58,143 nt of DNA from NCBI GenBank assembly GCA_903642265.1, contig CAHJWN010000017.1:1-58143 (forward strand), written 5' to 3'. The notes below the pieces were generated by a model, which saw nothing but the letters and a program-made list of their open reading frames with translations, searched no databases and was not told where the DNA came from. The position numbers were made by a program, and so were the translations under genes. Below, piece by piece: positions 24,146 to 33,888 of the stretch (its first letter is position 1; each line of letters begins with the position of its first letter). The stretch is from Acidobacteriaceae bacterium (GTDB lineage Bacteria > Acidobacteriota > Terriglobia > Terriglobales > Acidobacteriaceae).

Positions 24146-26602
24146 CTAGGTGGTCGGGCGTGGCTTCTCAACGAGCAAGTCCGGAACTGCACTGGTTCCA
24201 GCGGCTCCGCTAAAGCTTGGCAGCGCAGGAGCAATCGCGTTCGTCTCCGTAAGCGTGCCCGTGCTGATGATGTGGACAAGATCGTCGCCCGAGGTTCCAA
24301 CGTATACCGTGGAATTGTCGGCGCTGATCGTCCCGCCAACCGGCGCAATTGCGCCACCCGAAAGAGGAATGTTCGTAAGTGTTCCTGCGATCCCCGCGCC
24401 AGTGGTGTTGCCGGCGGGCGACAGGTTCGTTGGCTGGTAAGCCGGAAGAACGCCGCCTGTGCCGGTGTACGTGATGAACGCGAGCCTGGAGTCCGAAGTG
24501 GGCAGGACGCCAGTGATGACTGAAGGTGCAATGCCTGCCAGGGCAACTGGAGCAGTAGCGTGTGAGAAAGTAAGGCCGGTGCCGTCCATTGGGCAGACAA
24601 TGCCGCCTGAAGGGCTGCGTGAACCATTCAGCGCGGTCGCCGTAGCGAGGACAGGTGCAAGGTTCACCTCGATGTCGCTCAGGGTTGCGGTTGCGGCACT
24701 TGCGCCGATGATATGGAATCCGTCGCTCGTAGCGGCAATACGATCAGTGTTGCTGGCAACCGTATCGGCCAGCGGGTAAAACTGGTTGGCGACCTGGGGC
24801 GGTCCATCTGCAGGCGCGGCAGTGATCGTAGTCGCAGGGCAGTAGCCGCGTGCGATAGTGCTTGGGCCGGCGAAGTATGCGCCGACTGCCGGGACCGTTA
24901 CAGCAACATCGCTTACCGTAGCACCCGCAGCCGTGGCCGGGCCGATCTGTTTCCAGCCGCTGAAGTTCGAATGCACCAGGATCTCGTTACCCGCGGAAAT
25001 ATAGACAGTCTGGCTATCGGGGCTGTACTCGGCATGCGTGCCCACTCCGCCATAGGTGGTGGTGACCGTGCCGCTGGAGCTGTAGAGATAGACTTGCTTG
25101 CGAACGGGATCGCTGATGACAACCGTGCTGTTATCAGGCGAAATGGCAAGAACGTTCCCGCGCACCGAGATGTCCTGCCGGGTGATGGCGGAGGTAAGGG
25201 CGTTCAGCACCATCAGTTCTGTGCTGCTGCCGAGGTACAAGGTTGAGCCGTCGTTCGAGATGACCATCGAGGTCGGTACGTAAGGCATGCGGACCGGAGC
25301 TCCGAGGTTAGGCTGGGTAAAGTCGACGCGAACGAGATACTGAGAGTCAGTGCTGGCGATATAGAGAAAGGTGCTGTTCGTTCCCGGCGTCGTGATCGAG
25401 ACAGACTTCGAAGCCACAGACTTGCCATTGCCGAAGATTCCGACCGCACTTTGGGGCGCGGTGTTGCAGGTGGGCGGCTGGCAGAGCGCAGTGATGGACG
25501 CTGCACCCGGGAAGACCGGTGTGACGGTGCCATTTGACGATGCAGGAATGGTAATCGGCGTCGTCGAAACGTACTCGAGCGCCAGGCCGGTCATTTGGAC
25601 GCCGTTCTTGTCTACTGCGGTCGCGGTAATAGGCTGCGTATTGTTCTGGTTGACGATAATGTTGGTGGTTCCGGCAGTGCTTCCCGGGTAGCTAAGCGCA
25701 ATATCGACCGGCGGGCAGGTGGAGAAGAAGCCAGCCGAGCTGCCCGTCAGGGCTACGCCCGCGTTCACGATCGTTGCTCCCGGCTGCTGTGCCGTCGCTA
25801 CGCCGTTCTGATCGATGCTGACGATTCCAGCAGATTGGGCGGTGTAGTTGAGGTGTCCGACAAGGCAGCTGACGTTGGTCTGATTCGTTCCGCTGCCGGC
25901 CAACACGCGGGCCGCAAGCTGGCCAGTCTTATGCTGAGAAAGGCATCCGGTAGCGTCGTAAGCCACGGCGGTCGGGTCAGATGGCGCAACGGGAACAGCG
26001 CAGCAGCCGTTGGCAAATGCCACGGCGCAGGCTACTGCAGAACTCGCGGGAAGATTGCTGTTTGTCGCAGCAGGACTGCAGTTGGTCGCCGGGTCAGTCG
26101 CGCAATCGATAGAAGGTGCGCCGAGCACGACCGTCGTGACGACCGGATGCACATAAACCGGTAGTGGATTGCTGGAGACACCATTGGCTGTTGCGGTGAT
26201 GTAGGCTATCCCGCTCTTGCCAGTTGACTCGCAAAGCGTGTAATCCGCCACGCCGCCGCCGGAGTTCTTGTTCCAGGTGCCGCCGCATATTCTGCCCGTC
26301 GTGGGCTGGATGTCGGCAGTCGTCATGTCTGTGGTGCCGTAGGTGAAGCGGCCCGCAGAGACAATCGCGCCCTTGCAATCGGTCGCGGATGGAGCCGTCG
26401 CGGAGGTGATCTCAGCCTGGTTCACCGAAATACCGTAGATCTTGGGCTGCAGGGTGATCGTGGTGATCTGGCCCACGGCAACGCCGGCACTGGCGCCGGT
26501 GCAATACGTCACAGTTGCTGTTTTCCTACCGCAACCGGAGATCGAAATGCCAAAAGGAACTGTGAAAAGAAGTAAAGCGATTACTGTGACGAACCGACGC
26601 AT
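24146..26602 (-). CDS. Large Ig-like/beta-propeller lipoprotein
   Basis: An 818-residue protein with a leader and lipobox ISGC near residue 24. The first half is Ig-like or cysteine-containing beta structure (TLCESTGKSGIAYITATANG is a bacterial Ig-2-like strand pattern; GCCAVPVAP). The second half is propeller-like, with blades such as FLYIASTDSQYLVRVDF, NDGSTLYLGSS and ISPDNSTVVISD. The C-terminus ends VPDLLVEKPRPTT. It is probably surface-exposed. No catalytic motif is seen and function is unknown. Confidence 0.8.
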   Translation of the reverse strand: MRRFVTVIALLLFTVPFGISISGCGRKTATVTYCTGASAGVAVGQITTITLQPKIYGISVNQAEITSATAPSATDCKGAIVSAGRFTYGTTDMTTADIQPTTGRICGGTWNKNSGGGVADYTLCESTGKSGIAYITATANGVSSNPLPVYVHPVVTTVVLGAPSIDCATDPATNCSPAATNSNLPASSAVACAVAFANGCCAVPVAPSDPTAVAYDATGCLSQHKTGQLAARVLAGSGTNQTNVSCLVGHLNYTAQSAGIVSIDQNGVATAQQPGATIVNAGVALTGSSAGFFSTCPPVDIALSYPGSTAGTTNIIVNQNNTQPITATAVDKNGVQMTGLALEYVSTTPITIPASSNGTVTPVFPGAASITALCQPPTCNTAPQSAVGIFGNGKSVASKSVSITTPGTNSTFLYIASTDSQYLVRVDFTQPNLGAPVRMPYVPTSMVISNDGSTLYLGSSTELMVLNALTSAITRQDISVRGNVLAISPDNSTVVISDPVRKQVYLYSSSGTVTTTYGGVGTHAEYSPDSQTVYISAGNEILVHSNFSGWKQIGPATAAGATVSDVAVTVPAVGAYFAGPSTIARGYCPATTITAAPADGPPQVANQFYPLADTVASNTDRIAATSDGFHIIGASAATATLSDIEVNLAPVLATATALNGSRSPSGGIVCPMDGTGLTFSHATAPVALAGIAPSVITGVLPTSDSRLAFITYTGTGGVLPAYQPTNLSPAGNTTGAGIAGTLTNIPLSGGAIAPVGGTISADNSTVYVGTSGDDLVHIISTGTLTETNAIAPALPSFSGAAGTSAVPDLLVEKPRPTT

Positions 26603-26812
26603 TGAACCTCCCCGTCCAACCGGAACCCGAGCTGAACGGTTCTACCGCAATTGCTGGATTACTACTGAAACCTAAGTGTAAAGGAAAACGGGGTGCACGG
26701 GTAAGACGCAGGGCGCAGGAAGAGGTCGCAATCAACCCCGTGGGTACAGCCATCAGCATCACGTCTATCTCACTTCCAGAGCGATGACCGGATGGGCGAT
26801 ACTGGTACCTCC

Positions 26813-27712
26813 ATGAATGAAGCTCTTCTAACCTCCTCACTTGGCGATATCCCCCTCACGGCTCGAGGCAAGGTGCGCGATCTCTATGCCATCGGCGACG
26901 AACTTCTGTTCATCGCGACCGACCGCATCTCGGCCTTCGACCATGTGCTTGGTTCTGGGATCCCGGACAAGGGAAAGATCCTTACCCAGCTCTCGGACTT
27001 CTGGTTCGACTTCCTCAAAGAAACCGTTCCAAACCACCTCCTGGCACAGCCTTCGGCGAAGATACTTGCACTGCTTGCGCCTTACCACGACCAGATTGCA
27101 GGGCGGTCGATGCTGGTCAAACAGGCAAAGATGTTCCCGGTGGAATGCGTGGTCCGTGGCTACCTCTCGGGCTCTGGTTGGAAGGACTATCTGGCGACCG
27201 GGTCGGTGTGCGGAATCGCGCTGCCTCTGGGTCTGAAAGAGTCCGAAAAATTGCCTGAGCCCATCTTTACTCCTGCGGCAAAGATCGTAACCGGGGGACA
27301 TGACGAAAACATCTCTTACGCGATGATGGTTGAGACCATCGGGTCAGAGTACGCCGCCGAATTGCGGAGGCTTACCTTCACGATCTACGAAAAGGCCGCC
27401 GCGCATGCCGCCACCAGGGGTTTGATCCTCGCGGACACAAAGTTTGAGTTCGGCCTGGTTGATGGGCAGATCGTTCTGGCCGACGAAGTGCTGACACCGG
27501 ACTCCTCACGATATTGGCCGGCTTCAACCTATGCTCCGGGCGGAGCGCAGCCAAGCTTTGACAAGCAGTATGTACGCGACTACCTCGAATCTATCCACTG
27601 GAACAAGCAGGCACCCGCCCCCGGGCTCCCCGGCGAGGTGATTGCGAAGACGCGGGAGAAGTATCTTGAGGCGTTTCGATTGATCACGGGTAAACCGGAC
27701 CTTACTGCCTGA
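26813..27712 (+). CDS. purC: SAICAR synthase (phosphoribosylaminoimidazole-succinocarboxamide synthase)
   Basis: A 299-residue PurC, started at MNEALLTSSL. Characteristic segments are ARGKVRDLY (ATP-binding loop), ATDRISAFD, FPVECVVRGYLSGSGWKDY, DTKFEFGLVDGQIVLADEV and LTPDSSRYWP. The enzyme joins aspartate to CAIR with ATP in purine synthesis. Length fits the eukaryote/acidobacteria-type longer PurC. An ATG 21 bases upstream is possible but less likely. Confidence 0.96.
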   Translation: MNEALLTSSLGDIPLTARGKVRDLYAIGDELLFIATDRISAFDHVLGSGIPDKGKILTQLSDFWFDFLKETVPNHLLAQPSAKILALLAPYHDQIAGRSMLVKQAKMFPVECVVRGYLSGSGWKDYLATGSVCGIALPLGLKESEKLPEPIFTPAAKIVTGGHDENISYAMMVETIGSEYAAELRRLTFTIYEKAAAHAATRGLILADTKFEFGLVDGQIVLADEVLTPDSSRYWPASTYAPGGAQPSFDKQYVRDYLESIHWNKQAPAPGLPGEVIAKTREKYLEAFRLITGKPDLTA

Positions 27713-27730
27713 TACCTCTGTCGTTGGAGA

Positions 27731-27776
27731 CCTAACCCCGGTTCCGTTTGCGGCCTAGCCCCGGTCCCATTGGCGG
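27731..27776. repeat. 23-bp tandem duplication downstream of purC
   Basis: Two abutting 23-base units (27731-27753 and 27754-27776), both beginning CCTA(A/G)CCCCGGT and ending GCGG, with 19 of 23 bases the same. They lie between purC and cvpA. Function unknown. Confidence 0.6.
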
Positions 27777-27863
27777 CCAAGGTTCGCGCAACCGGAAGCA
27801 CTGGCCGAATCATCCATCTGGCAGGAGAATCAAGCTGTGGCGCGGAGCGCCTGTGCAAGCAAA

Positions 27864-28415
27864 ATGGACGAGCTCAGCAGTCTCAATCCGTTCGATTGGT
27901 TCCTCATCGCCGTTATCGCGTATTCGACGGTCGTCGCATTCATGCGCGGCATCTTTCGCGAGGTCTTCTCGTTAGTTGGATTAGTGGCAGGCATCCTGCT
28001 GGCGAGCTGGAACTATCCCTTACTCGGCGATCGCCTGGCATATTGGATTCCCTGGGCGACAGCACAGATCGTCTCGTTTCTTCTGATCGCGATCGCGGTT
28101 ATGGTTCTATGCGGCATTGCGGGCAAACTGCTGCACAACACGGCTAAGACAATCGGGCTGGGCATCTTCGACCGGCTGCTGGGCGCAGTCTTTGGTGCAG
28201 TGCGTGGATGTCTGTTAGGCGTCGCCGTGATGATGGCTGCGGCGGCATTTCTGCCGCAGGAAAAGTTTATTCAGACCTCCAGGCTCTCGGGGTATTTCCT
28301 TGATGGTGCGCATGCGGTATCCTTCATGGTGCCAATCAACCTTCAACAACATATCCGCCAGGGCATGACCGCGCTGAAGCACAGCACACCCTATTGGATC
28401 AAGCAGTCGAAGTAG
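27864..28415 (+). CDS. CvpA family membrane protein
   Basis: A 183-residue protein, started at MDELSSLNPFDW, with four hydrophobic segments and the CvpA signature: a first segment with FMRGIFREVFSLVG, and GIFDRLLGAVFGAVRGCLLG later. CvpA-type proteins are inner-membrane proteins linked to colicin V production and envelope or stress phenotypes in other bacteria. It lies between purC and the Fis-type gene on the same strand. Confidence 0.88.
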   Translation: MDELSSLNPFDWFLIAVIAYSTVVAFMRGIFREVFSLVGLVAGILLASWNYPLLGDRLAYWIPWATAQIVSFLLIAIAVMVLCGIAGKLLHNTAKTIGLGIFDRLLGAVFGAVRGCLLGVAVMMAAAAFLPQEKFIQTSRLSGYFLDGAHAVSFMVPINLQQHIRQGMTALKHSTPYWIKQSK

Positions 28416-28471
28416 AGGCACAATGGAGTTGCTGTCCCGCGTCAAAAGCGGAGCAGCGGTGAGGGACGACC

Positions 28472-28780
28472 TTGAAACGCGAACTGGATATCCTTGTTAC
28501 GCAGATGCACAGTGGTGGAATGGCCTATAACGAGGCGGTTCGCCAGTTCAAGAAGCGCTACATTCTTGAGGTGCTGCAGCACCATAAGGGTAACCAGTGC
28601 AAGGCCGCTGATGAGCTTGGCATGCATCGCAACACGCTAAGCCGCACTCTGGCTGAACTCGATATGGATACCGCGCAGATTCGCAACGGGCTGCGGCGTC
28701 CTCCGAGAAGCGAGCGGCCCATTAGCGAACGCGTCGATGAACGTGGTAGCCGTATACACAACATCGCGAACGCCCGGTAG
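28472..28780 (+). CDS. Fis-family DNA-binding protein
   Basis: A 102-residue protein with a TTG start preceded by GAGGGA at good spacing. The C-terminal half has a Fis/NtrC-type helix-turn-helix: YILEVLQHHKGNQCKAADEL and GMHRNTLSRTLAEL. The tail after residue 75 is rich in Arg and Pro and may be flexible. It lacks a AAA+ domain, so it is a stand-alone Fis-like nucleoid or regulatory protein. Small Fis-like proteins of this kind are frequent in Acidobacteria. Confidence 0.87.
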   Translation: MKRELDILVTQMHSGGMAYNEAVRQFKKRYILEVLQHHKGNQCKAADELGMHRNTLSRTLAELDMDTAQIRNGLRRPPRSERPISERVDERGSRIHNIANAR

Positions 28781-28808
28781 AGGTCCACTGCGTCTAAACT
28801 TCACTTAG

Positions 28809-30776
28809 ATGACGCAGAGACTCCAGCAACGCTTGCAGACCGGCATCGCGTATAAGCGAGTGCTTTGTCGTTGCAGGGAAGCGAGCCTGCTTGGTGCATG
28901 CATCCTGTGTGGATCGTTTACAACCCAGGCCCAGCAGGCAAACGGTCCCGGCGCAGCGGCAGCAATCGTCGGCAACGCCAGGCCTGAGAAGGCTGTAAAG
29001 GTAAAGCCGAAAGACGTCCGGTCTGCGGAAGACGCCTTCATCACAGGTGCGCGTCTGCTGGAACATAAAGACCGCGGAGGTGCCGAGCGGGAGTTTACGC
29101 GGGCCACAACCCTTGCCCCCGACAACCGCGATTACGCGATGGCGCTTTTTGCACTGCGCAACAGCGACATTACAGAGCTGGTGCATCGCGCAGGAAAAGC
29201 GCGCTTGCTGGGCCATGACGCCGAGGCCGAATCGCTGCTTGCTCAGGCGCGCGCAATTGATCCGAACAGCCCCATTCTGCTGCAGCATCCCGTGCCCGGA
29301 AGCCTTCCCCAGGCAGGTAAAGTGAACTCCTGGATCGTTGACGGGCCGCGGCTCGCGGGACCGGTCCAGTTGAAGCCTGCACCTGGACTGAAGAGCTTTC
29401 ATATCCGCACCACGTTGCCCGAAGCAGTTCGCCAGGTTGCAAGCGCCTATGGCATCAAGACCTCCGTCGATAGCTCAGTCGGCAACCAGCAGGTTCGCTT
29501 TGATCTGGAGGACGTGCCATACGAGCAGGCCATGCATGTGCTCGCGCAGATGGGCCCCATTTTCTCGGTGCCGCTTACGCCAGAGAGCGTCATCGTGGCC
29601 AAGGACAATGAAGAAAACCGGCAGAAGTATCTTCGCCAGATCCAGGAGACGATCTACGCGCCGGGAATGACCAACGAGCAGATCGCAGAACTCGGCAACA
29701 TGATCAAGAGCGTCTTCGAGGTAAAGCAGGTCAGCGTCGAGAACAGCTTTGGGACCCTCGTCATTCGTGCGCCGGAAGAAACGCTGCGTGTCTTGAACAT
29801 GACCTTGTCAGACATGCTCGACGGGGGTAGCGAAGTGATGATCGACGTGAAGCTCTATAGCATCGACAAGAGCCGGACGGTGAACGTGGGTGCGACGCTG
29901 CCCGCGCAGGCTTCGGCCTTCAGCTTCGCCAGCCAGGCAAATGCGCTCGTCGCGGCCAACCAGTCCCTGGTAGACCAGGCAATTGCGCAAGGCCTGATCT
30001 CTGCGGGGGCCTCCAACGTTGAAATCGCGATTGCCCTGCTCGAGTCAGGCCTTGTCTCAAGCACCCTGTTGACCAACCTGGTGGGCAGCTTTGGCGGCGG
30101 CATCTCGCTCTTCGGAGTGGACTCGAACGTCTCACCGACCTTCAACCTCGCTCTGAACGCAAGCGACACACGAGCGCTCGACGAGATTCAACTGCGAGTA
30201 GGCGATCGCCAAAGCGCGACCTTCCGGGCTGGCTCAAAATATCCCATCACTCAATCCACATTTTCGACGTCGTCGCCGGCCTCTGCCGCCGGCCTTGCGG
30301 GAGCCACAATCAACGGCGTGAGCGTCGCCAGCCTGCTGAATGCGGCCACCACGGCCACGGTTCCCCAGGTGCAATATGAAGATCTTGGCGTGACGCTGAA
30401 GGCCACGCCGACCGTGCAGAAGTCAGGCATGATCAGTCTTCATCTCGACCTGAAGATTGAGTCGCTCGCTGGAGGTACGGTCGATAATATCCCGATTCTG
30501 AACAACACTGCCTACATCTCGGACATTACCGTCGGCGATGGCCAGACAGCTTTCCTTGTCAGCAATATGTCGAAGAATCAATCAGCGGCCGTAACTGGCG
30601 TACCCGGACTAAGCGAGCTTCCGGGTTTTCAAAGTGCCCCAGAGGTCGAGCGGACTACCGACGCTTCGCAATTACTCATGGTCCTAACGCCGCACCTTGT
30701 ACGTAAGCGACCCAACGACACTGCGGGGCCGCGCATTCCGCTGTCACTCCCAGCCAGTGGAGCCGCCAGCGATTAG
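28809..30776 (+). CDS. Secretin (GspD/PilQ-type outer-membrane channel)
   Basis: A 655-residue protein. After an N-terminal exported region come TPR-like helices (GARLLEHKDRGGAEREFTRA), then a secretin N0/STN-like part (LPEAVRQVASAYGI, DVPYEQAMHVLAQMG), an N1-like domain (NMIKSVFEVKQV), and the C-terminal secretin domain (VQYEDLGVTLKATPTVQ, VPGLSELPGF, LLMVLTPHLVR). Secretins form the outer-membrane gate of type II secretion or type IV pili. No other secretion genes lie nearby, so the partner system is unknown. Its stop abuts that of the convergent histidine kinase. Confidence 0.87.
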   Translation: MTQRLQQRLQTGIAYKRVLCRCREASLLGACILCGSFTTQAQQANGPGAAAAIVGNARPEKAVKVKPKDVRSAEDAFITGARLLEHKDRGGAEREFTRATTLAPDNRDYAMALFALRNSDITELVHRAGKARLLGHDAEAESLLAQARAIDPNSPILLQHPVPGSLPQAGKVNSWIVDGPRLAGPVQLKPAPGLKSFHIRTTLPEAVRQVASAYGIKTSVDSSVGNQQVRFDLEDVPYEQAMHVLAQMGPIFSVPLTPESVIVAKDNEENRQKYLRQIQETIYAPGMTNEQIAELGNMIKSVFEVKQVSVENSFGTLVIRAPEETLRVLNMTLSDMLDGGSEVMIDVKLYSIDKSRTVNVGATLPAQASAFSFASQANALVAANQSLVDQAIAQGLISAGASNVEIAIALLESGLVSSTLLTNLVGSFGGGISLFGVDSNVSPTFNLALNASDTRALDEIQLRVGDRQSATFRAGSKYPITQSTFSTSSPASAAGLAGATINGVSVASLLNAATTATVPQVQYEDLGVTLKATPTVQKSGMISLHLDLKIESLAGGTVDNIPILNNTAYISDITVGDGQTAFLVSNMSKNQSAAVTGVPGLSELPGFQSAPEVERTTDASQLLMVLTPHLVRKRPNDTAGPRIPLSLPASGAASD

Positions 30777-32342
30777 TCAGCTCCTCAGAGTGTTCTCGCC
30801 CGGCGCCTCGACTTCCATCGCTGACAGGATCTGTGCTCCGTCCAGCGGAAGCCAGACGCTGAAAGCTGTTCCATGGACCCTTGCCCGACTTGTACGGACT
30901 TTGATCGATCCGCCATGCTTATCGATAATTCCTTTGCTGACCCATAAGCCGAGTCCGGTCCCTGTAAGTTCTTTCGTCGTATAAAACGGCTCAAACAGGT
31001 GCTCAAGTATGTGGTCGCAGATCCCCTCGCCGGTATCAGCAATCGTGATCCGTACGCCTGTCTTTCCATGCAGGTTGCAGCCGGGTCTGGCGCGTACAAA
31101 GAGCCGCCCGCCATTTCCCATCGCATCAACCGCATTCCGAATCAGGTTGTTCAACACCTGCCGCATCTCGCCTTCCAGGCACAGGACAGCCGGCGCCTGG
31201 ACGATGCGCGTATTTAGCTCGACCCCGCGAACCAGAAAACGGCCGGTGTAAAGCGAGACGATGTTGCCGAGCAACTCCGCAAGATCAACCGGCAATGGTT
31301 TATTCTGCTGCCGATGGAAGCGCAGTGTCTGTAGCGTAATCTCGCTGACGCGGGCAAGTTCCTGTTCAGCGATCCGGGTGTATTCCTGGACCTCATCCAT
31401 GCTGCTGGAATTCCTCACGAGGTAGAGCAGGTTCGTGATCGACTCCAGGGGATTGTTGATCTCATGAGCAATCGACGACGCCAGTTGGCCCACCGCTGCA
31501 AGTTTCTCGGACTTGCGCAGCATCTCGTCCTGCAGGCGGATTTGCGTGATGTCCGTGTTAACCGCGACCCCCCCGAGGATCTGCCCGTCCAGGACGATTG
31601 GCGCGGCCACGCTGCGAATCCATGTGTCACGTGGGGCACCGGTCGTCGTGCTGGCCGGGGAGCGCATCGTTTCAGTCGATGCTTCGCCTGCTAAAGCTCG
31701 CTCCAGCGTATGAAGCTGCGCCGGAAAGTTCTCGCCGGTCATCTCACGCGCCAGTCCATTCGACCGGACTTTGCCATCGCGCGTCGCAATAAACACGCCA
31801 TGCGGCAAGCTCTCGATGACTGCATCAAGCTCGGCTGTCCGCTGCCCGGCTACCTCATAGAGACGTTGCAGTGCCTGTTGCTGAACATGCATCTCGCTAA
31901 CGTCGCGGAACGTGATGACCACTCCCGTAACCTTGCTGTCAAAGATCACAGGCTGGGCCGACATCTCTGCAAGAAAAGACGTGCCATCTTTCTTAAACAT
32001 TGTGTCGGTCTTCTGGCGGATGGGTTCGCCGTTGCGGAACACACCGTAGACCGGGCAGTCTTCGTCTGGATACTCGCTGCCATCCGCTCGATGGTGATGG
32101 ACCAAGGCGTGCATATTCTGCCCGATCATCTCGGCGCTGCTGAACCCGAAGATGCGAGAGGCCATCCTGTTTACAAAGGTGCAGTTGCCTTCTAAATCGA
32201 CGCCCCAGATACCCTCGCCCGCGGAATCAAGCAAGGCTTGCCACTGCTGGTCCTGCTCGCGACCTTGGTGCAGATCGAACTTGGCAGCACTGCCGAGAGT
32301 GGATGGAACCGTCAATCCTCTAACCCCTTTCGCTGGTTGCAA
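30777..32342 (-). CDS. PAS-domain sensor histidine kinase
   Basis: A 521-residue soluble kinase with two PAS domains (about residues 32-150 and 168-270) and a HisKA/HATPase module. His293 in SSIAHEINNPLE is the phosphorylation site; the N-box (NNLIRNAVDAM), G1 (DTGEGI) and G2 (GTGLGL) motifs are intact. No transmembrane segment is seen, so it senses a cytoplasmic signal. The start at 32342 is TTG; a second TTG at 32315, with AAAGGGG upstream, is also possible. No response regulator is adjacent. Confidence 0.9.
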   Translation of the reverse strand: MQPAKGVRGLTVPSTLGSAAKFDLHQGREQDQQWQALLDSAGEGIWGVDLEGNCTFVNRMASRIFGFSSAEMIGQNMHALVHHHRADGSEYPDEDCPVYGVFRNGEPIRQKTDTMFKKDGTSFLAEMSAQPVIFDSKVTGVVITFRDVSEMHVQQQALQRLYEVAGQRTAELDAVIESLPHGVFIATRDGKVRSNGLAREMTGENFPAQLHTLERALAGEASTETMRSPASTTTGAPRDTWIRSVAAPIVLDGQILGGVAVNTDITQIRLQDEMLRKSEKLAAVGQLASSIAHEINNPLESITNLLYLVRNSSSMDEVQEYTRIAEQELARVSEITLQTLRFHRQQNKPLPVDLAELLGNIVSLYTGRFLVRGVELNTRIVQAPAVLCLEGEMRQVLNNLIRNAVDAMGNGGRLFVRARPGCNLHGKTGVRITIADTGEGICDHILEHLFEPFYTTKELTGTGLGLWVSKGIIDKHGGSIKVRTSRARVHGTAFSVWLPLDGAQILSAMEVEAPGENTLRS

Positions 32343-32596
32343 CCTTCACTGGTTTTGTGAGATGCCAATTCGCAGAAAACGGGTCGCCGTTTTGAGTGCA
32401 AGTATGTGATGTGGCGCAAGATTCGGTTTATGGCTTGAGGCAGAACGTGATTTGCATCGTACGGATTGGCTAGGCCGTACCCTTCTGCAGATTCTGTCGC
32501 CGCGATTTGTAAATGAACCTCGTCGTCAGTCACAGATGCATTCAACGGGATTGGCCACCGGCTCTGAATCCAAAGACCTTTAGCAGGCTGTCTGCG

Positions 32597-32625
32597 TTGA
32601 CCATGGAGAGGTCAGCCGCTATACT
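32597..32625 (+). promoter_or_regulatory. Sigma-70 promoter of the tRNA-Gly gene
   Basis: TTGACC (32597-32602), a 17-base spacer and TATACT (32620-32625), placed 13 bases before the mature 5' end of tRNA-Gly. It may also drive tRNA-Cys, which lies 82 bases further on. The remaining bases 32343-32596 between the kinase start and this promoter show nothing I can name. Confidence 0.7.
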
Positions 32626-32638
32626 TACTTCAGTACGA

Positions 32639-32713
32639 GCGGGAGTAGCTCAGTGGTAGAGTGCTTCCTTGCCAAGGAAGATGTCGCCGGTTCGACCCCG
32701 GTCTCCCGCTCCA
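32639..32713 (+). tRNA. tRNA-Gly (GCC)
   Basis: A full cloverleaf: acceptor GCGGGAG pairs with CTCCCGC (32703-32709), the D-arm includes AGCTCAGTGGTAGAG, the anticodon loop TTGCCAA carries GCC, and the T-arm has GGTTCGA. Discriminator U, and CCA is encoded. Confidence 0.97.
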
Positions 32714-32795
32714 AACAGCGCCTTTCTGCGCTACACTTTTGCAGCAGTCAGGTTGGCAGTTCAGAGGCAATCTGGACATGCGAAGCCTGAGTGAG

Positions 32796-32869
32796 GCGCG
32801 GTACCCAAGCGGTAAGGGAGAGGTCTGCAAAACCTTTATGCGTCGGTTCGATCCCGACCCGCGCCTCCA
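32796..32869 (+). tRNA. tRNA-Cys (GCA)
   Basis: Acceptor GGCGCGG pairs with CCGCGCC, the anticodon loop carries GCA (TCTGCAAA), the T-arm has GGTTCGATCC, the discriminator is U as expected for tRNA-Cys, and CCA is encoded. Confidence 0.95.
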
Positions 32870-33059
32870 TAATCACCCAAAACCCACATCCCCCTAAAAC
32901 TGATGGGAACGACGCGCATGTCTGTTGCCGTTGTTACCCGCAAGCGCAGCAGCATCGCTCGTGAAATGCCAACTTCAAGGCGCGCCGCTCCATGCGCTGT
33001 TCAAAAGTGGTAGGGCATCGTCTACTTCAGCCCGCTTCAACCGCTAAGCGCAACGTGAA

Positions 33060-33099
33060 AAGGCAGGAGCCGCCGATTGAGACCAGTAGCTCCTGCCTT
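33060..33099 (-). terminator. Intrinsic terminator of the glycine-zipper lipoprotein gene
   Basis: Perfect 11-bp inverted repeat (AAGGCAGGAGC at 33060-33070, GCTCCTGCCTT at 33089-33099) with an 18-base loop. Read on the minus strand, the stem is followed by TTTT. It begins 15 bases after the stop of the gene at 33115. Confidence 0.75.
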
Positions 33100-33114
33100 G
33101 TGTTCATCTACTGA

Positions 33115-33888
33115 TTACTTCGTTACGGTGAGCGGTGCAGCAAGGTGGAAGGTGACGAGCGACTCGGATGGAAGCACCACATCCTTGTTGCCCGTGTAGG
33201 CTGCTCCGGCGGTTCCTGCGCCCGCACCTGCAAGGCCACCGATCACTGCGCCTTTGCCGCCGCCCGCAAGACCGCCAATGAGTGCGCCCAGGCCTGCTCC
33301 GCCGCCGATGAAGCCTCCGGTGCGCTTGCCCTTGCCCTTGACCTGGCGCTCATATTCGTTCGTCTGTATACGGAGTCCGGCAACCGTGTTCAGCTCAATG
33401 CCGAGTGCGCCGGCGCCCTTGAACCGTCCGCGTCCCTTGGCAGCAATCACCGTGCCGGTTACCCGGGTGCCACGGGCGAAAAGAGTTCTCCCACCAGCCA
33501 CGATAGGCGTTTCCAACGAGCCCGAGAAGCTATCGCCCGGCTCGTTGCGGCTTGCGCTGAGCTGCTCTGTCGTGCGGATCTGCACCCGGGTTCCCGATGG
33601 GGCTGTGATCGAAACAGGCGCGGGCGGCGGCGGTGGTTCGATAGGACCGGCCTGCGTCACGGGTGCCTGCTGCTGCGGCGCCGACTGCGACTGCGATTGA
33701 GCCTGCTGCGGCTGGGCAACTGGCGTAACAGTTCCGTCGGAGTTTACCGTGCCACCTGGCGCGGCCGGTGTGTTTTGCGCTGCATTCTGGGCCGGCGCAG
33801 GCGCGGGAGTTGGCGGATTGGATTTGCATCCGCTGACCGAAAGCATGGAGACGGCAAGAAGTGCGGTGAGGACAATCGATTTCAACAT
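33115..33888 (-). CDS. Lipoprotein with proline/glutamine-rich linker and glycine zipper
   Basis: A 257-residue protein with lipobox SVSGC near residue 20, a low-complexity Pro/Gln/Ala segment (about residues 25-90), a folded middle (VQIRTTEQLSASRNEPGDSF, VIAAKGRGRFKGAGALGIEL) and a glycine-zipper stretch (GGFIGGGAGLGALIGG). The middle resembles proteins that bind or span the envelope, and the zipper may insert in a membrane or oligomerise. Function unknown. An intrinsic terminator follows. Confidence 0.75.
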   Translation of the reverse strand: MLKSIVLTALLAVSMLSVSGCKSNPPTPAPAPAQNAAQNTPAAPGGTVNSDGTVTPVAQPQQAQSQSQSAPQQQAPVTQAGPIEPPPPPAPVSITAPSGTRVQIRTTEQLSASRNEPGDSFSGSLETPIVAGGRTLFARGTRVTGTVIAAKGRGRFKGAGALGIELNTVAGLRIQTNEYERQVKGKGKRTGGFIGGGAGLGALIGGLAGGGKGAVIGGLAGAGAGTAGAAYTGNKDVVLPSESLVTFHLAAPLTVTK

